Assembly (NCBI RefSeq): GCF_004769555.1
Contig: NZ_RQFY01000012.1
Span: forward strand, 248,001-312,000
Length of the DNA stretch: 64,000 bases
Direction of reading: 5' to 3'
Origin: Leptospira koniambonensis
Lineage (GTDB): Bacteria > Spirochaetota > Leptospiria > Leptospirales > Leptospiraceae
Every line of letters begins with the position of its first letter. Positions within the stretch are counted from its first letter, which is position 1. The translations under genes and the position numbers were made by a program. Below, piece by piece: positions 47,524-56,159 of the stretch. The notes below the pieces were generated by a model. It did no database searches. It was not told the DNA's origin and saw only the letters and a list, made by a program, of their open reading frames with translations.

Positions 47524-47774
47524 AGAGGTCCCCCTCGATTACTTGCCGACAAAAGTCGTAAAGAAAAAATTTCGTTTAGATAAACTTATCCTTACTCTCT
47601 TGTCTACCAGACTTTGTATTTAACAAGCTGGTCGATCCGATTTCTGTAGTTTCCATTCGATTGGAATAAACGATACTTCCCTTGGAATAAGATTGTAAAA
47701 AGGGAATCGACGGGGTAAAAGAATAAAGGATCAGTGGAGTCGGAACCGGAAAAAAATTTTCGACCATTCTTTCT

Positions 47775-48794
47775 ATGCGCACGTTTAAAATATTATTCTG
47801 GTTAACTATAAACACAGTGATCGGCACAATGAATTCGTTGTTAGTCGCTCATAATTCCAAGGCTCCTTTTTGGAAGGTGTTCTTGGCCACTCAGGTGACT
47901 ACACATTGTGTATGTTCTATAGTCGAGTTTTCTGTAGAATTCCTAAACCGAATGAACAAAGGGGCATTTTTTACCGGTGCTTTTCTGGTAGTAGCTTCTG
48001 CGATTGCGTCTGTCTTGGGAGTCGCGTCAGGCGGGATCATCCATGTAATATTATTAGCGGGAGAAGGAGTCGAAAGGCCCCACGGAGGATCTTATAATAT
48101 TCTTCTAAGCAGCTTAATACTGGCATTATTCATTTCATTTTTAGAAAAATCCATGCAGATCCTGATTGAAAGAAGGAAGAAGATGGAAAGTGAGCTGAAA
48201 GATATCCAATACCGGACCTTTCAGAACAGGATGGACCCTCATTATCTGTTTAATACTTTGAATACAATACATTCTTTGCTCGTAACAGACCCTCAAAAAG
48301 CAGATAACGCTTTAATTTTACTCTCCGAAACGTATCGATTTTTGTCAGACCGTATTTTCGAAAAAACTATACCGTTTTCGGAAGAATGGGATTTCACGGT
48401 AAACTATCTGGAATTACAAAGGATACGATTTTCGGATTCTTTAACGATCAAGATCAAAAAAGTGGGGGATTTTTCCAGGTTGAGGATACCTCCTCTCACA
48501 TTACAACCATTAGTCGAAAATAGTTTCAAACATGGATTAGAAAATCGTTCCGAGGCAGGGATATTAGAGATCAGTGCAACCGAAAGTTTCGGAAGAATAA
48601 AAATAGAGATCAAAAATAATGGGAACGAAAAACAGGAACATCATTTGTTACCTGAATATAAGAAGTCCGAATTTTCTCGCACCTTAAACAATATAAAATC
48701 CAGGTTAGAGTATAATTTTGGCGAAGCGGAACTCAAATTAGAAAAAGATAAATTCGGAATCACCACATTACGATTGGAATTTGCATCAAGATGA
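47775..48794 (+). CDS. LytS/YehU-family sensor histidine kinase
   Basis: A 339-residue kinase with several N-terminal membrane helices (about 5-125) and a His_kinase domain of LytS type. The phospho-acceptor His is in MDPHYLFNTLNTIHSLL (about residue 155) and the N-box ATP site is PLVENSFKHGLENR (about 245). It phosphorylates the LytTR-domain regulator encoded immediately downstream (ATGA overlap). The stimulus is unknown; the divergent porin/FecR operon is a plausible target. Confidence 0.9.
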   Translation: MRTFKILFWLTINTVIGTMNSLLVAHNSKAPFWKVFLATQVTTHCVCSIVEFSVEFLNRMNKGAFFTGAFLVVASAIASVLGVASGGIIHVILLAGEGVERPHGGSYNILLSSLILALFISFLEKSMQILIERRKKMESELKDIQYRTFQNRMDPHYLFNTLNTIHSLLVTDPQKADNALILLSETYRFLSDRIFEKTIPFSEEWDFTVNYLELQRIRFSDSLTIKIKKVGDFSRLRIPPLTLQPLVENSFKHGLENRSEAGILEISATESFGRIKIEIKNNGNEKQEHHLLPEYKKSEFSRTLNNIKSRLEYNFGEAELKLEKDKFGITTLRLEFASR

Positions 48795-49531
48795 ATAGCG
48801 TGCTATATAAAGTTTTAGTCATAGAAGACGAGGTTCCTGCTCGGGACCTTCTCCGCAAATTTTTGGAATATTGGCCTCAGTTCGAAGTGGGCGGGATCGC
48901 AAGAACAGGCTCTCAGGCAATCGATCTTCTTAAAAAAGAAAAATTCGATCTGATGTTTTTGGACATCAATCTTCCCGAAAAAACTGGCTTACAGGTCTTG
49001 GAAGAAATAGGAGAGAGTCTTCCTGTATTAGTATTTACCACAGCTTATAGGGAGCACACTCTTAAAGCATTCGAAGTTGGGGCCTGCGATTATCTTTTGA
49101 AGCCTTATACAAAGGAAAGATTTTCTGCATGTATGGAAAGGGCACTTCATCATCTGCAATTAAAATCAATTTCCAATTCCAGAGCAAGCGGTGAACCGGA
49201 TCCAGTATTCGTTTTTCGTGATGGAGGTTTGATCCATAGGGTTTTATATGCGGATCTATATTATCTCACTGCAAATGGAAAACGTTCCGTTCTTCATACC
49301 AAGGACGGAGATTATGAAACTGCCAAGCTGCTTGGCGATTTAGAAAAAGAATTACCTAAGACTGATTTTTTGCGGATCCACAGAAAACATATGGTGAATC
49401 GTAATCTTGTTTCCGCCGCAAAATCCCAAGCGGGCGGCGCTTATACAATTTATCTGAAAGACGAGGACGAGACAAACCTTCCAGTTGGAAGAGAATTCGT
49501 GGATGGAGTAAAGGGTTTATTCGGTAAGTGA
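48791..49531 (+). CDS. LytTR-family response regulator
   Basis: A 246-residue protein. The receiver domain (about 8-122) has the phosphorylated Asp in LMFLDINLPEKTG (about residue 57), T/S in VFTTAYREHTLKAFEVG and K in LLKPYTKERF. The C-terminal LytTR DNA-binding domain follows (about 140-242; LRIHRKHMVNRNLV). Its start overlaps the kinase stop, indicating a two-component pair. A terminator follows directly. The target DNA is unknown. Confidence 0.93.
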   Translation: MNSVLYKVLVIEDEVPARDLLRKFLEYWPQFEVGGIARTGSQAIDLLKKEKFDLMFLDINLPEKTGLQVLEEIGESLPVLVFTTAYREHTLKAFEVGACDYLLKPYTKERFSACMERALHHLQLKSISNSRASGEPDPVFVFRDGGLIHRVLYADLYYLTANGKRSVLHTKDGDYETAKLLGDLEKELPKTDFLRIHRKHMVNRNLVSAAKSQAGGAYTIYLKDEDETNLPVGREFVDGVKGLFGK

Positions 49532-49537
49532 GGAAGG

Positions 49538-49564
49538 ATGTAGGAGTTCCTACATTTTTTTTTA
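49538..49564 (+). terminator. Terminator after the LytTR gene
   Basis: The eight-base stem ATGTAGGA / TCCTACAT has a two-base loop and is followed by T9. The core GTAGGAGTTCC recurs at 49709-49719, so this is both a terminator and a repeat. Confidence 0.85.
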
Positions 49565-49743
49565 AACCGCCCCCGCCCTGATTCGGGAGGGGGGAGTGGC
49601 CCGTGGGAAAGCGCTTTCCCCTATACCACAAAATCCCCCCTTTGTCAACCTGATTCCCCAACCCCAAACCTATGTTGGAATTCCAACAAACAGAGAATCT
49701 TCCTTCAAGTAGGAGTTCCCACTCCCACTCCCACTACTTCCAA
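49565..49743. repeat. Cluster of intergenic palindromes
   Basis: Between the convergent LytTR and SDR genes lie a CCC/GGG-rich hairpin, a perfect 16-base palindrome GGGAAAGCGCTTTCCC (49605-49620), another, TGTTGGAATTCCAACA (49673-49688), the partial copy GTAGGAGTTCC (49709-49719), and a run of three CCCACT units. No gene seen. Confidence 0.6.
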
Positions 49744-50442
49744 CTACCAAGGAATCTCTTTCTTATCCCTCAGAAAAATCCCGCTCGGACCACTCTTCTC
49801 CAGTTGAGCTGCCCAAACAATTGTCTCAGCACCATGTTCTATGGAGCGAGTTGCAGACTTACCACCCATATCCGTTCTTACCCAACCTGGACAAACTGAA
49901 TTTACTTTAATATCTTTGTCGGAAGATTCTGCATGAAGGATACGAGTAAGCGCATTTAAAGCAGTTTTGGAAATACGATATGCCGCATAACCAGAACTCA
50001 TATCATAAAGTTGTCCCATACCTGAGCTGACATTTACGATCCTACCATAACCGTTCTTTTTCATTACGCCTAAGATCTTTTGAGAAATAAGAAAAGGTCC
50101 TATCAGATTTGTATCCAAGGTTCCTTGTAACATTTCTAAACTAGTATTTTCGATAGATCCGTTATCCAGATAAATTCCTGCGTTATTCACAAGTATGTCG
50201 ATCTTCGGATATTTTGCTAAGACTTCTTTTAAGAAAGTTTGGATAGAGTTTGGATCGGAAACATCTAAGGCAAAAGCTTCTGCGGAGCCTCCGTTATTTC
50301 GAATGGAAGAAGCAGTTTTTTCGGAATCTTCTTTTTTGCGGGAAGCGCAGATAATGTGGATCCCTGATTTGGAAAGTTGTTTGGAAACTTCTTCGCCTAT
50401 ACCTCGGCTTGCGCCGGTTACGATTGCAATTTTTTTGTCCAT
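49744..50442 (-). CDS. Short-chain dehydrogenase/reductase
   Basis: A 232-residue NAD(P)-dependent oxidoreductase. The Rossmann motif TGASRGIGEEV (about 9-19), NNAGIYLD (about 89) and the active-site YRISK with preceding SSGMGQLYD are typical of classical SDRs. The substrate is unknown. It lies ten bases after corA on the minus strand and is probably co-transcribed with it and with the aldolase-like and tetR genes. Confidence 0.9.
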   Translation of the reverse strand: MDKKIAIVTGASRGIGEEVSKQLSKSGIHIICASRKKEDSEKTASSIRNNGGSAEAFALDVSDPNSIQTFLKEVLAKYPKIDILVNNAGIYLDNGSIENTSLEMLQGTLDTNLIGPFLISQKILGVMKKNGYGRIVNVSSGMGQLYDMSSGYAAYRISKTALNALTRILHAESSDKDIKVNSVCPGWVRTDMGGKSATRSIEHGAETIVWAAQLEKSGPSGIFLRDKKEIPW

Positions 50443-50452
50443 AAGACTTGGA

Positions 50453-51454
50453 CTAATCTTTGAACCAATTTTTATATTTAAAATATAAAATCATACTTCC
50501 TGGAATAGCAAGCATCGTAGCAAGGGAAGCGCTTAGGATGAGCTTATTTCCATAAGGGAGGTCTGCAAAATTCATACCGAAAAATCCAGTTAAGAAGGTG
50601 AGTGGCATAAAAATCATCGAAACCAATGTTAATCGTTTGATAATATCGTTTGTTTTCTGGGAAAGAATGGAAAAATAAGCATCCATTGAGTTTCCGATCA
50701 GGTCCCGGTCCATATCTATAGTTTCTACGAGCCTGCTTAAATGATCGTATACGTCCCTGAAATAGAAACGCACCTTTTCAGAGAGAAATTTGTCCTCATG
50801 TCTCATGATCAGATTAAGAACTTCCCTCTGAGGAGAAAGAACCCTTCTCATCCGAACCAAATTTCTTTTCACATATAAGATATCCGTAATAAAGTCGGGC
50901 TGTATTTCGCTGATCAGGATCTGATTTTCCAGATCTGTGATCTGTTCTGAAATTTGGTCTAAGATCGGAAAATTAGAATCTACCAAAAGATCGAATAAAA
51001 GATACAGAACATGATCCGTTCCTTTAGAAGCAAAATTCTGTTCGGTCATAGTTCGATGCCAAAGGGAATCTATCAAAGGTTCCTTATGTTCATGAACAGA
51101 AACAATAAACTTACGATTGAAAAATACATGTGTTTCAGTCGCAGAAAAAGACTGTTCTCCTTCTGATCTGAAACTATGAAGAACAATAAATGCGTGATCT
51201 TCATAATCTTCGAACTTAGGTCTTTGGTTTCTGTTCACACAATCTTCAATCGCTAGATCATGGAAGCCGCAGTTTTTGGATAAAAAGATTAGATCTTCCG
51301 GGCTTGGATTTTCTACATCAATCCAAACCTTTTCTTTGTTCAGAGTTTTCTTTAAGGAGAAATTTTTCAGAAACGCAGAATCTGTTTTCCGAGGCACTGC
51401 TTTAGAAACAGAATTTTTTTCTTTGGGAGTGGGGAAGGACAGAAATCGTATCAT
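50453..51454 (-). CDS. corA: CorA-family magnesium/metal ion transporter
   Basis: A 333-residue cytoplasmic-domain transporter with two C-terminal membrane helices. The signature GMNFADLPYG sits at the end of TM1 (about residues 294-303). The long helical cytoplasmic domain shows typical segments (DLENQILISEIQPDFITDIL). CorA forms pentamers that import Mg2+ or other divalent cations. Normal length. Its place in an operon with an aldolase-like and TetR gene gives no further hint. Confidence 0.92.
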   Translation of the reverse strand: MIRFLSFPTPKEKNSVSKAVPRKTDSAFLKNFSLKKTLNKEKVWIDVENPSPEDLIFLSKNCGFHDLAIEDCVNRNQRPKFEDYEDHAFIVLHSFRSEGEQSFSATETHVFFNRKFIVSVHEHKEPLIDSLWHRTMTEQNFASKGTDHVLYLLFDLLVDSNFPILDQISEQITDLENQILISEIQPDFITDILYVKRNLVRMRRVLSPQREVLNLIMRHEDKFLSEKVRFYFRDVYDHLSRLVETIDMDRDLIGNSMDAYFSILSQKTNDIIKRLTLVSMIFMPLTFLTGFFGMNFADLPYGNKLILSASLATMLAIPGSMILYFKYKNWFKD

Positions 51455-51496
51455 TCTATTGCTCTAATGCGAATTCTTCCGAGAGCTTGTTCAGCC

Positions 51497-52048
51497 TTAG
51501 GTATTCTCCAATGCGTAAACTATATACGCTCGAAAATCTTCCAGAGTGAATTCTCTCTTATTGGTCAAATGATTGATCATATAGCCTATGATCGCGGAAG
51601 TAAGATTTTTTACTTCGAACTCAGTATAATTCGGTTTTAAAGCTAAGATGATCTTTTTGGAGTTTTCATAAAAGATCAAATTTACTAAATGAATATTCCG
51701 TTTTTTTAATCTATGGATCTTAGGTTGGAGCATGAGACTCCAATACAAACGGAGATATTCTTCATTCTCCTTTACCAATTTAATGATCTGTCCACCTAAG
51801 AATTGGATAAGCTCCGCTCTATTCTCCGTAGTATTCAATTTTTCCGGAAGATATTTTTTTAGGATCGTATCATGGGATTCGATGATCCCTTCTAAAATAG
51901 ATTCCTTGGATTCAAAATAACGATAGGCGAGACCTAAAGATAGACCGGCTCTCTGGGCGATTTGCCTCATGGTAGAGCCGTGATACCCTTGTTCTGAAAA
52001 TAATTTGAGGGAAGTTCTTAAGATTAGGTCTCTTGTATCTTTGGCCAT
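51497..52048 (-). CDS. TetR-family transcriptional regulator
   Basis: A 183-residue repressor. The N-terminal helix-turn-helix (RTSLKLFSEQGYHGSTMRQI followed by AQRAGLSLGLAYRYFESKES) is canonical. The C-terminal ligand domain is helical and of unknown specificity. It sits four bases after the aldolase-like gene and 42 bases before corA, so it may regulate this operon. No matching operator was identified. Confidence 0.93.
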   Translation of the reverse strand: MAKDTRDLILRTSLKLFSEQGYHGSTMRQIAQRAGLSLGLAYRYFESKESILEGIIESHDTILKKYLPEKLNTTENRAELIQFLGGQIIKLVKENEEYLRLYWSLMLQPKIHRLKKRNIHLVNLIFYENSKKIILALKPNYTEFEVKNLTSAIIGYMINHLTNKREFTLEDFRAYIVYALENT

Positions 52049-52051
52049 TGT

Positions 52052-52855
52052 TTACCGAATGGAATAGAGAACCTTTCTGGATCCGATCCTTTCCCGATTG
52101 GTTTCCATTCTATTCTTATAGCCGTAGGCTTTCTCAGGTTTTAAAAGAGAAAATAGATCATACAATTCGATCTCGAATTGAAGCATTACTTCTGCTACTT
52201 CTTCAGGAAATTTTTCCAGAGATTTCATAGCATCCACACAAACATGTCTGGAATTGATCTTATCAGGACGGATCTCTTCGGCTATCTTTCTGAAATTTTG
52301 TTTTGTGATCGTTCCGCCAACAGAAGTTTTTTTACCTCTGTCTTTGGAGATTGCAATGATAGTGCGAGTAACTTTCATCACTTCTTTATCATCTGGGATC
52401 ATTCCCATAGAAGCAGAAAGATCAGATCTTGCAGCAGTCACCTGGTCCAGATCTTCGAAAGCACTGGAGTCAGCGATCTCCAACAGATTTTTATAACCTG
52501 TGATTGTTTCCAGGTTCATCGCCTTAGTAACCTTAGAAAAAGTCACAGGACTTAGCATACTTTTAAGAGTAGAAATAAAATTTTTGAGAGCATAAGAAGA
52601 TTCGATCATAGGTGCTGAAATCCCTTCGATCTCTTCTTTTACAAGCATACGGATATCGGTTCTGGCTTCCGGCCCACCGATCTTGACCGTGACCGGAACC
52701 AAATCTTTAGCCACGATATGGAGTGCTCGGATCTCGTCCGAATCCATATCTTCCGTTTCCGTGCCTCCTTTTAATCCTACGATAGGATAACTCTGTTTCA
52801 GAGAAATCAGGTGGCGGCGAAGTTCGATAATTTTGCGGTCTATCTGCTCTTTCAC
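52052..52855 (-). CDS. Aldolase/citrate-lyase-like TIM-barrel protein
   Basis: A 267-residue protein, tentatively of the HpcH/HpaI aldolase/citrate-lyase type. The segment PVTVKIGGPEARTDIRML fits a TIM-barrel active-site region, and the acidic stretch GGTETEDMDSDEI could contact metal. It lacks the usual clean catalytic signature, so the enzyme class is uncertain. It heads the tetR-corA-SDR run. Real as a gene; reaction unknown. Confidence 0.6.
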   Translation of the reverse strand: MKEQIDRKIIELRRHLISLKQSYPIVGLKGGTETEDMDSDEIRALHIVAKDLVPVTVKIGGPEARTDIRMLVKEEIEGISAPMIESSYALKNFISTLKSMLSPVTFSKVTKAMNLETITGYKNLLEIADSSAFEDLDQVTAARSDLSASMGMIPDDKEVMKVTRTIIAISKDRGKKTSVGGTITKQNFRKIAEEIRPDKINSRHVCVDAMKSLEKFPEEVAEVMLQFEIELYDLFSLLKPEKAYGYKNRMETNRERIGSRKVLYSIR

Positions 52856-52925
52856 GTTTCTAATATCGTCCTTTTCAAAGAAACAGTAAGGATTTTTAAG
52901 AAAAAAGCTCTAGTAAAGTAGCTTC

Positions 52926-52950
52926 CTCCGCGTTTTGGCGCCTCTGCGTG
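52926..52950 (+). repeat. Solo arm of the CGCAGAG foldback repeat
   Basis: CTCCGCGTTTTGGCGCCTCT plus GCGTG, identical at 23 of 25 bases to the right arm at 33459-33483. The opposite arm is not found nearby. Confidence 0.65.
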
Positions 52951-53001
52951 AGCAGAAAAGGTATGGAACTTATTGTATGATTGCGAGGATCTGACTGTCT
53001 T

Positions 53002-53292
53002 ATGCTTTCAAAACTTCCTTTGCTGCCTATCCTAACTTTCTTCATCTTCTTTGGATGTTCCGGAGAGGATATAGACGAGATCAAAGGAAAGAAGAAGGAA
53101 GAATTCAACCCAGTTGCTAATTATATTGTTTGTGTAGTTTCCACTCAAGCCTGCATAGATTCTCAAGGAGAAGATTGTTTTATCACAGAAAATGATCCGC
53201 AATACTTCACTCCCGGAGGCGGCGGGGTAGAGGCCTTCTGTTTTGATCGAACTGCGGAAACCATTCTCGTTACCGAAACAGGAAGCATGTAA
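53002..53292 (+). CDS. Small putative lipoprotein with cysteine pairs
   Basis: A 96-residue protein. The signal peptide MLSKLPLLPILTFFIFFGCS ends in a lipobox-like FFGC, predicting lipidation. The mature part has four more cysteines (VCVV, ACIDS, DCFI, FCFD), suggesting disulfides, and a short Gly run. An upstream TTG at 52981 would make a longer but less typical signal peptide. It precedes lepB on the same strand by 57 bases. Function unknown. Confidence 0.68.
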   Translation: MLSKLPLLPILTFFIFFGCSGEDIDEIKGKKKEEFNPVANYIVCVVSTQACIDSQGEDCFITENDPQYFTPGGGGVEAFCFDRTAETILVTETGSM

Positions 53293-53349
53293 AGCGGGCA
53301 CTCAGTCTTCCGAATTGACGGGAAATGCCGATCCCGTATCAATAGACCT

Positions 53350-54345
53350 ATGAGCCAGCCGAAGGGCAGTACCTTTTTGAAAAAACTTCCTACATGGGTC
53401 CAGGAAATCTTTGGAGAAGAATCCGTAGATTCCTCACTCTCCTTCTTTTTTATCGTTTTATTAGTTTTAGCTTTTAAATCCTCAGTCTTGGACGCGAACA
53501 ATATTCCTTCGGGATCCATGCTCCCAACTCTCAAGATAGGGGACTTTCTGTTCGTAAATAAAATGAGATATTCTCTCCGACTTCCTTTTACGGATATTGA
53601 ACTCAAAAGATATGATGATCCCAAAAGAGGGGATATCGTAACCTTCATCCCTCCCGATGGAGCCGTCTCGCCGGAAGAGAAAGAAGGCTGGTTTCCTAAA
53701 CGATTTGTAAAAAGAGTGATCGGTCTTCCGGGTGATCGTATACGTATTGTAAAGGTACTACATGAGAGAGATGGGTTTCCAACAGTCTACGGTAAAATCG
53801 AATACATGGAGAGAGGAAAAACAGACTTCTCCGCTTATGACTTCAAGGACACAGAAAAAGGAAATCTATTCGATGACCTGGACGATGACGCTGCAGTCCA
53901 ATATTATCTTTTTAAAGAAAAGAAGCCAGACTTCGAACATTATGTGATCGAAGGAAATGTTCGTCCTTATAATCACGAATTCAAAGACGCGGATTGTTTC
54001 CAAGTCACAGGTTGTGTGATCCCTGATGATCATTATATGATGATGGGAGACAACCGCACAAATTCTTCCGACTCCAGATTTTGGGGATTTGTTCCAAGGG
54101 ACAATATACTCGGAAAAGCAGCGTTGATCTATTTCTCCATTAACTGGAAAGATCATGTATGCGCTTATAAAAGTGCAGAAGATCTAGGACAAAATGGAGA
54201 CTCTGCTCAAAAATACGATCCAGATGAATTTAGATCAAAATGTGGGGACATCGGTTCTAATATGAACTGGTTCAAGAGCACTGTATTCTATAGAATTCCG
54301 AGGATGCAGGTTCGTTGGTATCGGATTGGAACCGTATTAGAATAA
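53350..54345 (+). CDS. lepB: Signal peptidase I
   Basis: Membrane serine protease that removes Sec signal peptides in the periplasm. The catalytic Ser is in NIPSGSMLPTL (about residue 56), the Lys in KRFVKRVIGLPGD (about 116-120), and the C-terminal MGDNRTNSSDSRFWG motif is typical. One N-terminal helix (FFFIVLLVLAF) anchors it. At 331 residues it is long for the family, with extra loops between motifs. The stop abuts the atpZ ATG, so it is translationally coupled to the ATP synthase operon. Confidence 0.96.
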   Translation: MSQPKGSTFLKKLPTWVQEIFGEESVDSSLSFFFIVLLVLAFKSSVLDANNIPSGSMLPTLKIGDFLFVNKMRYSLRLPFTDIELKRYDDPKRGDIVTFIPPDGAVSPEEKEGWFPKRFVKRVIGLPGDRIRIVKVLHERDGFPTVYGKIEYMERGKTDFSAYDFKDTEKGNLFDDLDDDAAVQYYLFKEKKPDFEHYVIEGNVRPYNHEFKDADCFQVTGCVIPDDHYMMMGDNRTNSSDSRFWGFVPRDNILGKAALIYFSINWKDHVCAYKSAEDLGQNGDSAQKYDPDEFRSKCGDIGSNMNWFKSTVFYRIPRMQVRWYRIGTVLE

Positions 54346-54579
54346 ATGAGTGAGTCGGATCAAAAACCCCCTGAAAATAAGGACGGTTCTCCTTGGCAGC
54401 TTGCTAGCCTGGGAATGGAGTTTACTTTTATCATCATTGCTTCTGTTTTTATAGGAAGGTATCTGGATGGTCGATTTGGATGGTCTCCTTTTGGGATTCT
54501 GTTCGGAGCGGTTTTCGGATTTGGTTACGGGATTTATTATCTTCTCACCAGAGTTTCCCAATTCGATAAAAAGGATTAG
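54346..54579 (+). CDS. atpZ: AtpZ/AtpI-type ATP synthase assembly protein
   Basis: A 77-residue membrane protein with two helices (FTFIIIASVFIGRYLDGRFG and ILFGAVFGFGYGIYYLL). GRYLDGRFGWSP followed by a Gly-rich helix is the AtpZ/AtpI hallmark. Such proteins aid c-ring assembly or Mg handling. First gene of the ATP synthase operon, starting immediately after the lepB stop. The atpZ versus atpI naming of this and the next gene is by order and size. Confidence 0.85.
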   Translation: MSESDQKPPENKDGSPWQLASLGMEFTFIIIASVFIGRYLDGRFGWSPFGILFGAVFGFGYGIYYLLTRVSQFDKKD

Positions 54580-54585
54580 GTTTCC

Positions 54586-54945
54586 TTGGGGATGAAGGAC
54601 TCTGACGGAGTGTTACAGCCTAAAAAGTATTATTTTGGTTTTGTAATACTTCTGCTTATCTTTGGATCCTGGTACTGGTTCTACGGAGCTTCTTATCCAA
54701 GCATATGGAAGGGAATTGTAATATCCCTGATCATATCTTTGCCTATTAATCATTTTAGATTTTATAACCTTTGGAAACATTCCAAAGAGGGTTTTTTAAT
54801 CCAATTTGGAACGACTGTTCTGTCTTTTTTTATTCATTTAGCCGTTTTAGTACTGTTTATCTGGAGAGGCGAACGTGAAGGTTTTGTGATCGGTTTTTTT
54901 ATTGCCCATTTCGCCAACCTTTTAATATTGGTATTCGCAAGGTGA
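54586..54945 (+). CDS. AtpI-like membrane protein of the ATP synthase operon
   Basis: A 119-residue protein with about four membrane helices (FGFVILLLIFGSWYWFY, GIVISLIISLPINHF, LSFFIHLAVLVLFIW, FVIGFFIAHFANLLILVF). Sequence similarity to the AtpI family is weak; position between atpZ and atpB supports it. The start may be TTG 54586 or ATG 54592 just inside it. A stem-loop lies between its end and atpB. Probably a subunit I-type assembly factor. Confidence 0.6.
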   Translation: MGMKDSDGVLQPKKYYFGFVILLLIFGSWYWFYGASYPSIWKGIVISLIISLPINHFRFYNLWKHSKEGFLIQFGTTVLSFFIHLAVLVLFIWRGEREGFVIGFFIAHFANLLILVFAR

Positions 54946-54947
54946 CC

Positions 54948-54978
54948 CCTTAAAACGCCTCAAAGAACGTTTTAAAGG
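54948..54978 (+). other. Stem-loop ahead of atpB
   Basis: CCTTAAAACG pairs with CGTTTTAAAGG (one base unpaired) around a ten-base loop. There is no T-run. It could separate the assembly genes from the structural genes in transcript stability. Confidence 0.5.
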
Positions 54979-55059
54979 ACTATTGCGGGAAATAGAACCC
55001 TGGGTGGTGCTCCCAAAACTCTTCTTTCCTGTCGTTTACGAGAGGACCCTTTTACAAGT

Positions 55060-56118
55060 ATGTTGAAACAAATCTTCGCAACCGCATTATTATTGTTCTC
55101 ACTTCCATTATTTGCTTCTGAGGGAGAAGCTTCCAAACCATTCGATTTGAATGAAGTGTTGGTTCACCACTTGATGGACCATGCTGAGTTTCCTTTCAAT
55201 GTCGGCGGGCATAAAGTGTACGAAGGGCATGAAGGTTTCGATACCAATGCTCATGATATTTTCGTAGATCATCATAACGGGAAAAGATTTCATTTTAAAG
55301 GAGGATTGAATCTACATATCACACGTCGTGTTACAATGATGTGGATCGTTTGTTTCTTTCTTCTTATCGTATTTATCCCTGCCGCTCGACTGATCGCAAA
55401 AAATCCATTAAAGATACAAAGCAGATTTGCTAACGCTGTAGAAGCGTTTGTAAATTTTCTAAAAAACGATGTAGTCGATTCCAATATGGACGGCCACGGA
55501 CATGCGTATTATCATTATATCTTCACATTATTCTTTTTCATTCTATTCAGTAACCTTTTAGGACTTTTCCCTCCAGTGGGAGAGGTGATTGAAGTCGGAA
55601 CTGAGATAGTCCAAAATTATGTGAATGGAGAAGAAGTAGCAAATGCGGCTGCAGTTTCTTCCGCTCATCACGAACCTATGTGGATCGCAAAGGTTTGGAA
55701 TGGTATTACTGTAACTGGTGATATTTCTGTTACCTTAACTCTCGCTCTCATTACAATGTTATTATTATATGGAACCGGTTTCGTATACCAAGGGCCAAAA
55801 TATATTTTTCATTCGGTTCCGAATGGAGTTCCTTGGTTACTTTGGCCTCTTATGTGGCCTTTGGAGTTTATCGTTTCACCAGTTGCTAAGACAACTGCTT
55901 TAACTTTACGTCTTCTTGCAAATATGACTGCAGGGCACGTAATGATCTTATCAATCATTGGATTTATCTTCTTCTTCCAAAGTTATTTGGTATCCATTGC
56001 TTCTATTCCGGCAGCGGTGGTCCTTTACTTCTTGGAGACATTTGTGGCCTTCTTGCAGGCTTACGTTTTCGCACTATTAACCTCGCTCTTTATTGGGTCG
56101 AGTATGCACAGGCATTAA
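55060..56118 (+). CDS. atpB: ATP synthase subunit a
   Basis: Proton-channel subunit of Fo. The essential Arg is in LRLLANMTAGH (about residue 281), in a membrane helix typical of AtpB. The 352 residues include a signal-peptide-like start (LLLFSLPLFA) and a His/Asp-rich extension of about 85 residues before the first membrane helix (HHLMDHAEF, HDIFVDHHNGKRFHF). Such an extension is absent from the 271-residue E. coli form but known in some other phyla. The ribosome binding site is only moderate. It heads the run of Fo genes. Confidence 0.95.
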   Translation: MLKQIFATALLLFSLPLFASEGEASKPFDLNEVLVHHLMDHAEFPFNVGGHKVYEGHEGFDTNAHDIFVDHHNGKRFHFKGGLNLHITRRVTMMWIVCFFLLIVFIPAARLIAKNPLKIQSRFANAVEAFVNFLKNDVVDSNMDGHGHAYYHYIFTLFFFILFSNLLGLFPPVGEVIEVGTEIVQNYVNGEEVANAAAVSSAHHEPMWIAKVWNGITVTGDISVTLTLALITMLLLYGTGFVYQGPKYIFHSVPNGVPWLLWPLMWPLEFIVSPVAKTTALTLRLLANMTAGHVMILSIIGFIFFFQSYLVSIASIPAAVVLYFLETFVAFLQAYVFALLTSLFIGSSMHRH

Positions 56119-56159
56119 TTTTAGAATTATAAGAGTTCAAATTAGGAGAATTAAGCAAA

